A stretch of DNA of 64,000 nt from Sphingobacterium sp. GVS05A (GCF_019969845.1 NZ_JAHXYR010000006.1:248001-312000), one strand, 5' to 3'; numbered from the stretch's first letter, positions 17,443 to 27,892 are shown. A program made the numbers and translations. The notes: generated from the sequence alone by a model not told the origin.

Positions 17443-17525
17443 TCAAAAAAACCGACAGTACTGCCATACCGTCGGCGAACATTAGGGTAATACAAAATTT
17501 TCTAAAAACCTAACATCACAAAAGT
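17443..17525 (+). promoter_or_regulatory. 5' leader with hairpin before the STN-SusC gene
   Basis: An A-run is followed by a stem closed by ccgac / gtcgg (about 17450-17475), then an unstructured AT-rich stretch with attagggtaa and aaaacctaacatcac before the ATG at 17526. The arrangement (A-run, hairpin, cctaac motif, start) recurs in Bacteroidota SusC leaders and resembles the unexplained leader-like sequence at 4523-4585. A role in mRNA stability or regulation is inferred. Confidence 0.45.
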
Positions 17526-20500
17526 ATGAATTTAAAAGTTCAATACAAGCATTTGTATTGTTTATTACAGCGCCTATTGGGGACTGGAATATGTACTCGC
17601 AAGCATCTAATCATAATGAAGCTAACATTTGTAATTACATTTTTATTTTCAATTTCGGCATTTGCGGAGGGCTATGGCCAACGTATCAATCTCGAGCTGA
17701 AAAATGCAGCTGTAGAATCTGTGCTGAAAGAGATCAAGAAACAATCGGGGTACGACATGTTCTATAATATAGATCTGATCAGCCCATTAAAAAAGACAAA
17801 TTTTCGAGTTAAGAATGCCACACTTGATGAGGCGTTGAAGGAAGTTACAGCTAATTTAGGGCTGGAGTATGCGATAGAGGAAAGAATGATTATTATCTCC
17901 AAAAGAAAAGAGAGCCGGGCCAATCAGAATTTGATCAAAGGCGTTGTTGCGGGAGAAGGAGATAAAAAACTACAGGGTGTGTCTGTCGTAGAAAAAGGGA
18001 CAAGCAATGGAACGACAACAGACATTGAGGGAAATTATAGTCTCAAAGTATCGACCCCCAAGGGAATTCTAGTTTTCTCTATCGTGGGTTATGCAAAAAA
18101 AGAAGTTCCGTTTGATGGGCTTCAACAGATAGATGTACAATTAACGGAGGATAAGAGCGAATTGGATGAGGTGGTCGTAGTCGCTTATGGCCATCAGAAA
18201 AAAGAGAGTATGGTCAGTTCCATTACAACAATCAATCCGAAAGAATTGAAAGGACCGACCAGCAATCTGACAACGATGCTTGCAGGAAGGCTATCTGGGG
18301 TCGTTGCCTTTCAACGGAGTGGTGAGCCCGGTGCTGATAATGCACAGTTTTTTATCCGCGGGATTACAACATTTGGTAGTGGGAAGGTAGATCCATTGAT
18401 TTTGATTGATGGTATGGAATCCACTTCTAACGCGTTAGCCCGATTGCAACCCGATGATATTTCTGGATTCTCGGTTTTAAAAGATGCAGCAGCATCATCG
18501 CTTTATGGGGCTAGGGGAGCTAATGGCGTGGTGTTGGTGACGACGAAATCCGGTATCACAGGAAAAACAAAATTCAATTTGAGGGCAGAGAATTCGATTT
18601 CATCGAATACACAAAATTTCAAATTGGCGGACAATATCACCTATATGAAGCTGGCGAATGAAGCTGTATTGACTAGAAATGCACTTGAAGACCTACCTTA
18701 CAGCCAGAATAAGATAGACCGCACAATAGCAGGGGAAAACCCTTTTCTTTACCCTAATAATGACTGGATTGGTTTGTTGATCAAAGATTACACGATTAAC
18801 CAACGATTTAATATGAATATGAGTGGTGGGGGAAAAAATGCACAGTTTTACATTGCGGGAACCTATAATGTGGATAATGGTGTATTAAAGTCTGACCATG
18901 GAAATAAATTCGATAATAATATTAACTTGAAAAGCTATCAGATCCGGTCAAATGTCAATGTTAAACTGACCCCTACAACAGAGGGAATCGTAAGAACTTC
19001 GGGAAGCTTTGATGACTATCAAGGGCCAATTGGTGGAGGGGGCAATATCTTTCAGGGAGCAATAGCTGCAAATCCTGTCAATTTTCCGGCTGTTTTTCCA
19101 GCATCTGATATGCCTTATGCCGAACATCCATTATTTGGGAATGCCAGAATTAACGGGCAGACGGAAGCGATGTATTTCAATCCGTATGCAGAAATGGTAT
19201 CAGGATTTCAGCAATCAAATTCATCAACATTAAATGTACAGCTTGAAGTTAAGCAAGATTTTAAATTCCTAACAGAAGGGCTGAGTGCACGATTAATGGC
19301 CTATACACAACGCTATTCTTATTTTGATCTGAGTAGGAGATACACTCCTTTTTATTATCGGGCAAATGCAACTAGTACAGAAGGTGACAAATATTCGTTG
19401 GAGTTGCTCAATGAGAAAGATGCCACAGAGTATTTGGATTTTAAGCGAGGAGCTAAAGTTGCAAATACAGTTTCTTATCTGGAGGCTGCGGTTAACTACA
19501 ATCACACCTTCGCCGAAAAACATAGTGTTGGAGGCTTGTTGGTTACCCAGCTACGGAGTTTTGTAACTGGTGATGCAGATAAGCTTCAGACTTCTCTCCC
19601 TTATAGAAATCAGGGACTATCGGGTAGATTTACGTATGGTTACGATAACAGATATCTGTTTGAAGCAAATTTTGGACTAAATGGTTCCGAACGTTTTGCG
19701 AAGAATCATCGTTATGGCTTCTTCCCTTCAATTGGAGCTGCCTGGAACGCATCGAATGAAGAGTTCTTTAGACCATTAAGACAGACTATAACGAAACTAA
19801 AATTTAGAGCAACTTATGGTTTGATCGGTAATGATCAGATTGGTGATCCAAATGATCGTTTCTTTTATTTATCAGATGTGAATCTAAAAGATGGTGGTCA
19901 CGGATCAGCTTTTGGTACAAATTATATATACAGTAAACCGGGGGTGACAATTTCCAGATATGCAAACGAAGCGATTACCTGGGAACAAGCGTCGACGGTC
20001 AACCTAGGGATGGATCTCAGTCTATTTAACAGTGTCAATATCATTTTGGATGCCTACAAGACACGCAGAAATAATATTCTAATGAATCGGTCTTATATTC
20101 CTACAACAATGGGATTATCGGCAGACATACGGGCTAATGTGGGCGAGGCTGAGGGAAAAGGTATTGACCTATCCATAGATTACAATAAGAATTTTGGTGA
20201 TATGTGGATACAGGCTAGAGGAACGTTTACCTATGCAACCAGTAAATTGCTTGTCAATGAGGAACCTAATTACCCATCCAGTTTAGCTTATCTTTCCAAG
20301 GTCGGTCGTTCTCTTAGTCAAGGGTACGGGCTGATCGCTGAGCGGCTATTTGTCGATAATGAAGAGGTGAAAAATTCTCCTGTTCAGACTTTCGGTGAGG
20401 TCATGGGAGGCGATATTAAATATCGAGATATGAACGGAGATGGAATTATCACATCACAGGACTATGTCCCATTGGGCTTACCTATGGTACCTGAAATTAT

Positions 20501-20978
20501 TTATGGTTTTGGATTGTCAGTAGGCTATAAGAACTTTGATCTTAGTGGATTCTTTCAGGGCTCCGGCCGATCTTCTTTCTGGATCGACCCCGATAAAACC
20601 AGTCCTTTTGTTATGAATGGTGCCTATCAACATGGTTTGTTACAAGCCATTGCTGATGATCACTGGTCCGAGGAGAACGGTAATATATATGCGTTTTGGC
20701 CTCGCTTAAGCCCGAATCTGAACCATAATAACCTTGAATCTTCTAGCTGGTGGATGCGTAATGGTTCATTTTTACGGTTAAAAACAGTGGAATTGGGCTA
20801 TAATCTTTCAAGCAAGATGCTTGATAAAATGGGGGTGGGACCAATCAGACTTTATCTAAATGCCAGTAACCTGTTCGTCAAAAGTAGCTTTGATCTCTGG
20901 GATCCAGAGATGGGTGGTAATGGTTTAAGATATCCGCTTCAAAAAGTATACAATTTCGGATTAAACGTCCAATTCTAA
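17526..20978 (+). CDS. SusC-type TonB-dependent transporter with STN signalling domain (pair 2)
   Basis: A 1150-residue outer-membrane transporter and sensor. The long N-terminus (MNLKVQYKHLYCLLQRLL, then IIMKLTFVITFLFSISAFAEG) is the form usual for FecR-coupled SusC proteins, with the signal peptide ending near residue 48. The STN domain spans about 53-125 (INLELKNAAVESVLKEIKKQ, then LDEALKEV) and should contact FecR in the periplasm. Then come the carboxypeptidase-D-like domain about 137-208 (IKGVVAGEGDKKLQGVSVV), the TonB-box region DEVVVVAYGHQKK at 214-226, the plug to about 345 (ARGANGVVLVTTKSG), and the barrel ending in YNFGLNVQF. It is followed after 19 bases by its SusD partner. Substrate specificity is inferred only from the neighbouring GH59 and GH95 enzymes. 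Confidence 0.96.
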   Translation: MNLKVQYKHLYCLLQRLLGTGICTRKHLIIMKLTFVITFLFSISAFAEGYGQRINLELKNAAVESVLKEIKKQSGYDMFYNIDLISPLKKTNFRVKNATLDEALKEVTANLGLEYAIEERMIIISKRKESRANQNLIKGVVAGEGDKKLQGVSVVEKGTSNGTTTDIEGNYSLKVSTPKGILVFSIVGYAKKEVPFDGLQQIDVQLTEDKSELDEVVVVAYGHQKKESMVSSITTINPKELKGPTSNLTTMLAGRLSGVVAFQRSGEPGADNAQFFIRGITTFGSGKVDPLILIDGMESTSNALARLQPDDISGFSVLKDAAASSLYGARGANGVVLVTTKSGITGKTKFNLRAENSISSNTQNFKLADNITYMKLANEAVLTRNALEDLPYSQNKIDRTIAGENPFLYPNNDWIGLLIKDYTINQRFNMNMSGGGKNAQFYIAGTYNVDNGVLKSDHGNKFDNNINLKSYQIRSNVNVKLTPTTEGIVRTSGSFDDYQGPIGGGGNIFQGAIAANPVNFPAVFPASDMPYAEHPLFGNARINGQTEAMYFNPYAEMVSGFQQSNSSTLNVQLEVKQDFKFLTEGLSARLMAYTQRYSYFDLSRRYTPFYYRANATSTEGDKYSLELLNEKDATEYLDFKRGAKVANTVSYLEAAVNYNHTFAEKHSVGGLLVTQLRSFVTGDADKLQTSLPYRNQGLSGRFTYGYDNRYLFEANFGLNGSERFAKNHRYGFFPSIGAAWNASNEEFFRPLRQTITKLKFRATYGLIGNDQIGDPNDRFFYLSDVNLKDGGHGSAFGTNYIYSKPGVTISRYANEAITWEQASTVNLGMDLSLFNSVNIILDAYKTRRNNILMNRSYIPTTMGLSADIRANVGEAEGKGIDLSIDYNKNFGDMWIQARGTFTYATSKLLVNEEPNYPSSLAYLSKVGRSLSQGYGLIAERLFVDNEEVKNSPVQTFGEVMGGDIKYRDMNGDGIITSQDYVPLGLPMVPEIIYGFGLSVGYKNFDLSGFFQGSGRSSFWIDPDKTSPFVMNGAYQHGLLQAIADDHWSEENGNIYAFWPRLSPNLNHNNLESSSWWMRNGSFLRLKTVELGYNLSSKMLDKMGVGPIRLYLNASNLFVKSSFDLWDPEMGGNGLRYPLQKVYNFGLNVQF

Positions 20979-20997
20979 CACAAAAAAGAAATTCAAT

Positions 20998-22911
20998 ATG
21001 AAAAAATATACGATTCGTTTTACCCTTTCGGCGGCCTTGCTGCTATTTATGATGAATTCCTGTAAGAAAAATTTTCTTGATGTGGTTCCAGACAATGTCT
21101 CTACCATTGACCACGCTTTTTCCAATCGTAATGAAGCAGAGAAATTTTTGTTTACCTGTTATGATGGGCTGCCACGGGAAGGCCATCCGGAAATGAATCC
21201 AGGTATGAACACTGGAGATGAGTTTTGGATTTATTGGCCAATGCCTACCAGAGAAGATTATTCGACCCTATCTCCGTATAATATTGCTAGAGGACTTCAA
21301 AACAGAAATAAGCCAGAAATGAATTATTGGGATAGTTTTGATGGTAAATCGATGTGGAATGGTATTCGGAACTGTAATATATTTTTAGAAAATGTTGATA
21401 GGGTTAAAGACGTGGAGCCATATATGAAAGACCGCTGGATTGCCGAAGCCAAATTTTTGAAGGCTTATTTTCACTGGTATTTATTCAGAATGTATGGTCC
21501 TATTCCGGTTGTTGATAAAAATTTGCCAATTAATGCCTTGCCTGATGAGGTAAAGGTAAGTCGTCAGTCTACAGACTCCGTTGTAAACTATATTGTTAAT
21601 CTACTCGATGAGGCTGCTGCAGGGGAGGGAAGTGTGGGGCTACCAGAAAAAATATTAGACCAAAGTACAGAGCTGGGTAGAATAACCAAACCTATTGCAC
21701 TGGCAATCAAAGCCAGAGTACTTGTTACTGCGGCAAGTCCTTTGTTTAACGGAAACCTAGATTTTGCAAATATTAAGAATCGCGATGGTAGGGCATTATT
21801 TAGTGCGACCTATGATCAAAAAAAATGGGATAAAGCAGTGGAAGCATGTAAACTAGCCATCGCTGCCGCCAAAAAAGTGGATATAAATTTGTATCACTTT
21901 AATTCACCGGGAAAGCCAGTAGATGATTTCACGAAAACGGAAATGAGCATCCGTAATGCCGTATGTGAAAAATGGAATACGGAGCTGATCTGGGGGACAA
22001 CCACTAAGCCAGATGACACTTGGACCTTACAACTCTATGCTAGTCCACAACTAGATCCAAATGTAGCTAATCCAAGCTTAAAGGGGCAGCTTGCACCTAC
22101 TTTGAAAATGGCTGAATTATTTTATACAGAAAATGGTGTACCTATTACAGAAGATAAAACCTGGGACTATGCCAATAGATTTCAACTGCGAACTGCAACA
22201 GCTGCAGATTTTGGGATACAGAATGGCTATCAGTCTGTTGGTCTGCATTTTGACAGAGAACCTCGTTTTTATGCTGATATGGCATTTGATGGATCTACAT
22301 GGTATATGGAAAATGCAAATTTTAACATTAAGGCTAAATCAGGACAACATTCTGGAAAAAAGCAAACCCGTATTTATTCGGTAACAGGTTATTATACCAA
22401 GAAACTGGTGAACTGGAAAATGGTGGCAACTCCGATAAATGTAGTTGTTGAACGCTATCCATGGCCTGTAGTACGTCTAGGAGATCTTTATTTGCTTTAT
22501 GCTGAGGCATTAAACGAGACAGATAATAAGGCGCTTGCGCTGGAATACGTTAACATGGTAAGAGATCGGGCAGGGCTTAAATCTGTTGAGTCTTCTTGGA
22601 CTAACTTCTCTAAGAATCCAAATAAATATACCGATAAAAATGGTTTAAGAGATATTATACAACAGGAACGTCTAATTGAAATGGCCTTTGAGGGCAGCCG
22701 CTTCTGGGATCTCAGACGCTGGAAAAAGGCTGGAGAGATTCTGAACCAACCCATTTATGGCTGGGATGTGATTCGGTCAGAATATGCCGATTATAACCGA
22801 AGGATATTATTATTCAATCAAAGTTTTAACAGTCCGAGGGATTATTTTTGGCCGATAAAAGACGATAATATCCTGGTAAATCCGAATCTGGTTCAAAATG
22901 GAGGCTGGTAA
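20998..22911 (+). CDS. SusD/RagB-family surface lipoprotein (pair 2)
   Basis: A 637-residue glycan-binding lipoprotein, partner of the STN-SusC gene just upstream. The signal sequence is followed by lipobox MMNSC (Cys22) and the SusD start KKNFLDVVPDN. Helical TPR region: WIAEAKFLKAYFHWYLFRMYGPIPVVD. C-terminal signature: VVRLGDLYLLYAEALNE, YVNMVRDRAGL, RLIEMAFEGSRFWDLRRWKKA, and the end ILVNPNLVQNGGW. It is larger than the other two SusD proteins of the window through inserts in the middle (about residues 290-420), the region that usually forms the ligand face, so its substrate probably differs from those of pairs 1 and 3. Confidence 0.96.
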   Translation: MKKYTIRFTLSAALLLFMMNSCKKNFLDVVPDNVSTIDHAFSNRNEAEKFLFTCYDGLPREGHPEMNPGMNTGDEFWIYWPMPTREDYSTLSPYNIARGLQNRNKPEMNYWDSFDGKSMWNGIRNCNIFLENVDRVKDVEPYMKDRWIAEAKFLKAYFHWYLFRMYGPIPVVDKNLPINALPDEVKVSRQSTDSVVNYIVNLLDEAAAGEGSVGLPEKILDQSTELGRITKPIALAIKARVLVTAASPLFNGNLDFANIKNRDGRALFSATYDQKKWDKAVEACKLAIAAAKKVDINLYHFNSPGKPVDDFTKTEMSIRNAVCEKWNTELIWGTTTKPDDTWTLQLYASPQLDPNVANPSLKGQLAPTLKMAELFYTENGVPITEDKTWDYANRFQLRTATAADFGIQNGYQSVGLHFDREPRFYADMAFDGSTWYMENANFNIKAKSGQHSGKKQTRIYSVTGYYTKKLVNWKMVATPINVVVERYPWPVVRLGDLYLLYAEALNETDNKALALEYVNMVRDRAGLKSVESSWTNFSKNPNKYTDKNGLRDIIQQERLIEMAFEGSRFWDLRRWKKAGEILNQPIYGWDVIRSEYADYNRRILLFNQSFNSPRDYFWPIKDDNILVNPNLVQNGGW

Positions 22912-22964
22912 CAAAAGCTAGATAAAACTTAGTATTCAAAATCAATCATTAGAAAAGAACAAAA

Positions 22965-24143
22965 ATGAAAGGATTAATATATATGTTATATGCAGGATTG
23001 TTGTTCGTCGGAACGATCGGATCCTGTCGTAAAACGGAGGTGGGGACGATGGATAAAAGTGATAAGCAGGCTCCGGGGCCTGTGAGCAACGCCCAGGTTG
23101 AGAATTTAAATGGAGCGGCCAAAATAACCTATAGCTTGCCACAAGATGATGATTTATTGTATATAAGGGCTGAGTATACGACGAAACAAGGGATCGTTCG
23201 GAACACCAAGGTTAGTAGGTATTTGGACAGTGTTGTTTTACAGGGCTTTGCCGATACGGACGTTTATGAAGCAAGGTTATATGCCGTGGATAAAAGTGAA
23301 AATGTCTCTGTACCATTGCTTGTAAAAGTACAACCCAAAACACCACCTTTTGAGCTTGTTAAACAAAAGCTAGTAGCTAGTGCTGCTTTTGGCGGGTTGG
23401 ATGTTGGTTATCAGAATGTGACTGAATCGGATGTAGCCATAGTTATTTTAGCAAATGATAAACTGGGCAATTTTGCGCCACTGAAAACGCTGAATACGAA
23501 GCTAAAAACAGGAACGTTCGGTGCAAGAAATCTCGCTGCCGTAGAAACCCGATTTGGACTGATGGTACGGGATCGCTGGGGTAATTTATCCGATACCACC
23601 TATGTGACTTTAAAGCCTTTCTTTGAAGCACAATTGGATAGAACAAAAATGAAAGGATTAAATATTAATGGTACTGATGCGAAAAATTATCCTGGAAACG
23701 AAGTTGAGTATCTTTTTGATGGTGATGTAAGTAATAAAACAGCTTATCATACCATTGACCCGGTAAGTATGCCCCAATGGTTTACCTTCGATATGGGGCA
23801 AACTGCTAAGTTGAGCCGTTTAGTCTGGTTTATGAGACAAGGGTGGTATTTTCATCTCCATAATCCAAGAAAAGTGGAAATATGGGGCTCCAACAATCCG
23901 AGCCCGGATGGCAGTTTCACCAACTGGATATTATTAGCCGAACACGAACAGATAAAACCATCAGGTTTGCCACCGGGACAGAATTCTAATGCTGATATTG
24001 AAGCTGCACTAGAGGGGGAGACCATCAGCATTCCTGTAGATGCTCCTGCAGTAAGATATATCCGCTTTAAAACCTTGCGGAATTGGTCAGATGGAGTTTA
24101 TGTGAATTTTACAGAATTAGCGCTGTGGGGGAATCCACAATAG
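22965..24143 (+). CDS. DUF4959/DUF5126/DUF5000 surface lipoprotein
   Basis: A 392-residue lipoprotein (lipobox TIGSC, Cys21), encoded directly after SusD. The order fits the three-domain family often found behind SusD genes in polysaccharide loci: an N-terminal DUF4959-like FN3 domain (PGPVSNAQVENLNGAAKITYSLPQDDDLLY), a middle DUF5126-like domain (ETRFGLMVRDRWGNLS), and a C-terminal DUF5000 domain of discoidin (F5/8 type C) fold (PQWFTFDMGQTAKLSRLVW, VEIWGSNNPSPDGS, and a final NFTELALWG). The C-terminal domain is clearly related to that of the next gene. A glycan-binding surface role is inferred. Confidence 0.88.
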   Translation: MKGLIYMLYAGLLFVGTIGSCRKTEVGTMDKSDKQAPGPVSNAQVENLNGAAKITYSLPQDDDLLYIRAEYTTKQGIVRNTKVSRYLDSVVLQGFADTDVYEARLYAVDKSENVSVPLLVKVQPKTPPFELVKQKLVASAAFGGLDVGYQNVTESDVAIVILANDKLGNFAPLKTLNTKLKTGTFGARNLAAVETRFGLMVRDRWGNLSDTTYVTLKPFFEAQLDRTKMKGLNINGTDAKNYPGNEVEYLFDGDVSNKTAYHTIDPVSMPQWFTFDMGQTAKLSRLVWFMRQGWYFHLHNPRKVEIWGSNNPSPDGSFTNWILLAEHEQIKPSGLPPGQNSNADIEAALEGETISIPVDAPAVRYIRFKTLRNWSDGVYVNFTELALWGNPQ

Positions 24144-24174
24144 AAATTTGGTGTAAATAATTAATAGTGAAAAT

Positions 24175-25383
24175 ATGAAAATGACTAAATATCTGACCTG
24201 TTTCTTCCTTGTCACTGTAGGATTATATATGAGTTCCTGTACCAAAGAAGATGAGTATAAAAAAATTACAAAGGATGGCGAAATTTACTACCCCGGGAGA
24301 GCAGATACTGTGCTCGTCCATGGTGGTAATAAAAGAATTAAATTACAGGTTGTTTTGGGAAATGATCCGCTGATAACCAAAGTTAAGGCCTTCTGGAATA
24401 ATAATGCAGACTCGACAGAAGTAGACGTTGTAAAAACAACGGGTAAAGATACTGTTGATCTGTTGATTAATAATCTTTCTCAAGGTACCTATTCTTTTGA
24501 TGTATATACATACACTGGACCTAAAGCTAAATCAATAGTAAAACAAGGAACTGGTATGGTGTATGGGGATAATTACCTAAAAGTATTATCTAACAGAACG
24601 GTAAAAACGTTAAGTTATTCATTGGATGGGGGCAAGCTCTTTATTGACTGGAATTCTCCATTGGAGGGGGAAAAGTCCATTGAGTTAAAATATACTACTG
24701 AAACTGGTACTACCCAAACCATGGTGATTCCCGGAGGAAGTTTAAAAACAGAGATTTCGGGCTTTAAGAGCGATACTAAGCTTATTTACAAATCTATATT
24801 TTTACCTGAACCCAAGGCAATAGATGAGTTCTCAATAGCACCGAGTGAGGTCGCACTTCCAGCATTTGAGCGCGAAGTGGATAAGGCAAACTTTAAGGTC
24901 TATTCCCTTCCTACAGATGTTCGGGATAATTGGGGTTGGCTGATGGAATATCTTTGGAATAAAGATTACGACGGCAAGGGCTTTGCTTCCACTGAAGGGC
25001 CTTCGCAATGGTTTACTTTTGATATGGGGGAATCTGTTTCTATTAGCCGATTTAAAACCTGGCAAGCTGCAGACCGTATCTTTAGGGCTGAGAATGTGAA
25101 GAAATTCGAAATATGGGGCAGCAATAGTCCTGCTTCAGACGGATCTTGGGGAAGCTGGACAAAACTGGCCGAATGTCAATCCATAAAACCTTCTGGATTA
25201 CCGGTCGGACAAACAACCGATGGAGATATCAACTACGCAAAAGCAGGCGAAGATTTTAAGCTTCCTCCGGGAACGCCTAAAGCGCGGTATATTCGAATTA
25301 AAGTACTGGAAACTTGGGGCGGAGGTACATTTATCACAATGGGAGAACTGACTTTCTGGACAAGTGATCGGATCGTAAAATAA
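24175..25383 (+). CDS. DUF4998/DUF5000 surface lipoprotein
   Basis: A 402-residue lipoprotein (lipobox YMSSC, Cys22) with an N-terminal DUF4998-like region (KITKDGEIYYPGRADTVLVH, then a repeated beta-domain) and a C-terminal discoidin-like DUF5000 domain (SQWFTFDMGESVSISRFKTW, FEIWGSNSPASDGSWGSW, ARYIRIKVLETWG). That domain is a paralogue of the C-terminus of the preceding protein: both share QWFTFDMG, the EIWGSN-x-P-x-x-DGS motif, IKPSGLP and a late ARYIR or VRYIR. The two probably display related binding modules in one surface complex with SusC/D. Spacing of 31 bases indicates the same operon. Confidence 0.88.
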   Translation: MKMTKYLTCFFLVTVGLYMSSCTKEDEYKKITKDGEIYYPGRADTVLVHGGNKRIKLQVVLGNDPLITKVKAFWNNNADSTEVDVVKTTGKDTVDLLINNLSQGTYSFDVYTYTGPKAKSIVKQGTGMVYGDNYLKVLSNRTVKTLSYSLDGGKLFIDWNSPLEGEKSIELKYTTETGTTQTMVIPGGSLKTEISGFKSDTKLIYKSIFLPEPKAIDEFSIAPSEVALPAFEREVDKANFKVYSLPTDVRDNWGWLMEYLWNKDYDGKGFASTEGPSQWFTFDMGESVSISRFKTWQAADRIFRAENVKKFEIWGSNSPASDGSWGSWTKLAECQSIKPSGLPVGQTTDGDINYAKAGEDFKLPPGTPKARYIRIKVLETWGGGTFITMGELTFWTSDRIVK

Positions 25384-25478
25384 TAATCATTTTTTAGCAT
25401 GCGCTAATACAAGAATATTCAGGGTAAAGCCATCAGATTTTACCCTGAAATTTATACGAAATTCAAACAGGTAATACA

Positions 25479-27848
25479 ATGAAACCAACTATGTTTAAAA
25501 ACACAATTACAACACTTTACTTAGCTCTTGCAGTCAGTGCCGCTTTAGCACAGACGAACGCTGGTTCATCTAAACTAATTAAGATCGACGGAAAAGGTAG
25601 CGGACGTTTTTTTGATGGGGTCGGCGCTGTCAGTGCAGGCTCTTCATCAAGATTATTGATAGATTATGCCGATAAATCCAGAAGCGATATTTTAGATTAC
25701 CTGTTCAAACCAAACTTCGGTGCTGGCTTTACTTACCTTAAGACTGAAATTGGGGGGGATGGTAACACCACCTGTGGTTCGGAACCAAGTTTTGCACGAA
25801 CAAGGGCAGAAATGGAAAAACCTCATTACAATCGTGGATTTGAGTACTGGCTGATGCGTGAAGCAGCAAATCGAAATCCGAATATCGAACTCGATGCCCT
25901 GGAATGGAGCATGCCCGGATGGTTTAAAGGGGTATGGTCACAGGATAACGCTGACTACCTGGTCAAGTTTATTGAAGGTGCAAAACACTGGGGACTCAAG
26001 ATGAAGTATATTTCAGGTTGTTGGAATGAACGCGATTATAACAGGGATTGGATTGTCAATGTTTTAAGACCTACACTCGATCGAAATGGCTTTAAAGATA
26101 TTAAAATAAATGCACCCGAAGGTGCTGGTAAAGCATGGGAAATCAGTGATTTGCTGGTTAAAGACTCTGTATTCAGAAATACAATTTCATCGATCAGCTA
26201 TCACTATCCGGATTCCTATATGTGGGGATATAGAGGTGAAGAACCAAATCCAAATTCTGTTTTGACAGAATTACCCTTATGGTCTGGTGAGGATTTTTCA
26301 TTGCCTGGAGCATCCTGGAGAAACACGACATATTTAGCCAAGAACATTCTAAAGTGTTACATCAAATGGAAAATAGTGAAAGTAAATATGTGGTGTCCGA
26401 TTGCTTCAATGCCCGATATTTCCTGTTTTTCGAACGTAGGCTTGATGAAAGGGACCACACCTTGGTCAGGATATTATGAGGTGTGGCCAACGATCTGGGC
26501 AGTAGCGCATTTTAACCAGTTTGCCAAACCGGGATGGAAATATCTCGATAGTGGCTGTGGGGAATTCAGTGGGGATGGTGCTTACTGTACTTATAAAAAC
26601 ATGGATGGCAGCAATGATTATAGTATTGTGGTGGTCAGTGGTTCAGAGGGGCAGAAATTAACATTCAATATCGCTGATCTTCCTAAAGATAAGTTGCATG
26701 TGTGGAAGTCGGACAGTAAAAGCCAATTTGTACAACAGGAAGATGTTTCTGTAGTCAACGGAGAAGTTACATTAGCTGTTGATCCGGAGAGTATTTATAC
26801 GATTACGACAACGACAGGTCAGCAAAAGGGAGTACACAATATTCCTAAAGAAAAAGCCTTCCCAACAAAATACAGTGATAATTTTGATAACTACTCTTTA
26901 GAAAGAGCACCACTTTCGCCAAAATACTTTTATGACAACTCGGGTGCTTTTGAATTGGCGCAATCTGAAGGGAATAATAAATACTTAAGACAATTGCTCG
27001 TAAACGATATCACGCACTGGATTCCGGATGAATGTGCCTATACGTTTGTTGCACAAAATACGGAATGGGAGCAGGGCGAGATTTCTTCTGATGTTTTTGT
27101 CGAAAATGATGCCTTTAATGGAGTCGGTTATGCCGGACTAATTTTGAGAGGAGCCTATGATAAAGCCAATCAATCAAATATTCCTTTCGGCTATCGTTTT
27201 AATATCTATAAAGATGGTACATGGAAACTTCAGACAAAGAAAAATATACTTGCAAGTGGAAATGTGGATGCCAGTAAATGGCATAAATTGAAGCTGACCG
27301 GAAAAGGAAGCAATATCAAAGGTTACATAGATGGCCAACTCGTTGTTGATGTACAGGATGATACCTATTCAATTGGTGCAGCAGGTTATGTATCGGGCTT
27401 TAATTTTGCCGGATTCGACAACCTTGTCCTCAATTATACGCCGGCTTCAGGTCAATTGCTGTCTGCATGGAAACCAGCTACCTCTCCAGCTGATCCCGTG
27501 GGACATAGCTTGATTGGAGCATTTGATGGAAATAGCCTTTCCAAGTGGAGTCCAAAAGCTGATGGTACCGAGCAGCATCTGGTCGTGGATCTTGGTTCTC
27601 TACAGAGAATCAAAAGATGTGAAACCTTTACGGATTTTGTAGATAAAGGAGCACAATACAAAATTGAGTATTCCGCCGACAATGTGAAATGGTCTGTTTT
27701 TGCAGATAAAACCAACAATGCTAAAATATCAATTCCATGTTTTGCTGATGAGGGCAATGCCAAAGCGAGATGGGTACGATTGACAGTGTTGCCTGCCAAA
27801 GACAAGACTATTGCCAATATCTATGAATTTAAAGTTTATGGAGATTAA
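25479..27848 (+). CDS. GH59 galactocerebrosidase-like beta-galactosidase
   Basis: A 789-residue exported retaining beta-galactosidase related to animal galactocerebrosidase (GALC). Signal peptide about 1-25 (AALAQ). The catalytic TIM barrel starts with GRFFDGVGAVSAGSSSRLLI and LDYLFKPNFGAGFTYLKTEI, close to the GALC family pattern. Acid/base E184 lies in GCWNERD and the nucleophile E271 in LWSGEDFS. A LamG-like beta-sandwich follows (about 470-655, EWEQGEISSDVFVEN, GYIDGQLVVDVQD), as in GALC, and a C-terminal discoidin-type domain (about 690-789, LVVDLGSLQRIKRCETF, ending YEFKVYGD). In bacteria GH59 substrates are poorly known; a plant or mucosal galactoside is more likely than a ceramide here, judging by the neighbouring SusC/D and GH95 genes. 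GH95 starts 44 bases downstream. Confidence 0.93.
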   Translation: MKPTMFKNTITTLYLALAVSAALAQTNAGSSKLIKIDGKGSGRFFDGVGAVSAGSSSRLLIDYADKSRSDILDYLFKPNFGAGFTYLKTEIGGDGNTTCGSEPSFARTRAEMEKPHYNRGFEYWLMREAANRNPNIELDALEWSMPGWFKGVWSQDNADYLVKFIEGAKHWGLKMKYISGCWNERDYNRDWIVNVLRPTLDRNGFKDIKINAPEGAGKAWEISDLLVKDSVFRNTISSISYHYPDSYMWGYRGEEPNPNSVLTELPLWSGEDFSLPGASWRNTTYLAKNILKCYIKWKIVKVNMWCPIASMPDISCFSNVGLMKGTTPWSGYYEVWPTIWAVAHFNQFAKPGWKYLDSGCGEFSGDGAYCTYKNMDGSNDYSIVVVSGSEGQKLTFNIADLPKDKLHVWKSDSKSQFVQQEDVSVVNGEVTLAVDPESIYTITTTTGQQKGVHNIPKEKAFPTKYSDNFDNYSLERAPLSPKYFYDNSGAFELAQSEGNNKYLRQLLVNDITHWIPDECAYTFVAQNTEWEQGEISSDVFVENDAFNGVGYAGLILRGAYDKANQSNIPFGYRFNIYKDGTWKLQTKKNILASGNVDASKWHKLKLTGKGSNIKGYIDGQLVVDVQDDTYSIGAAGYVSGFNFAGFDNLVLNYTPASGQLLSAWKPATSPADPVGHSLIGAFDGNSLSKWSPKADGTEQHLVVDLGSLQRIKRCETFTDFVDKGAQYKIEYSADNVKWSVFADKTNNAKISIPCFADEGNAKARWVRLTVLPAKDKTIANIYEFKVYGD

Positions 27849-27892
27849 TTAGCTTTCCATATAACAATGAGGGATTTGAAACACTATATATC

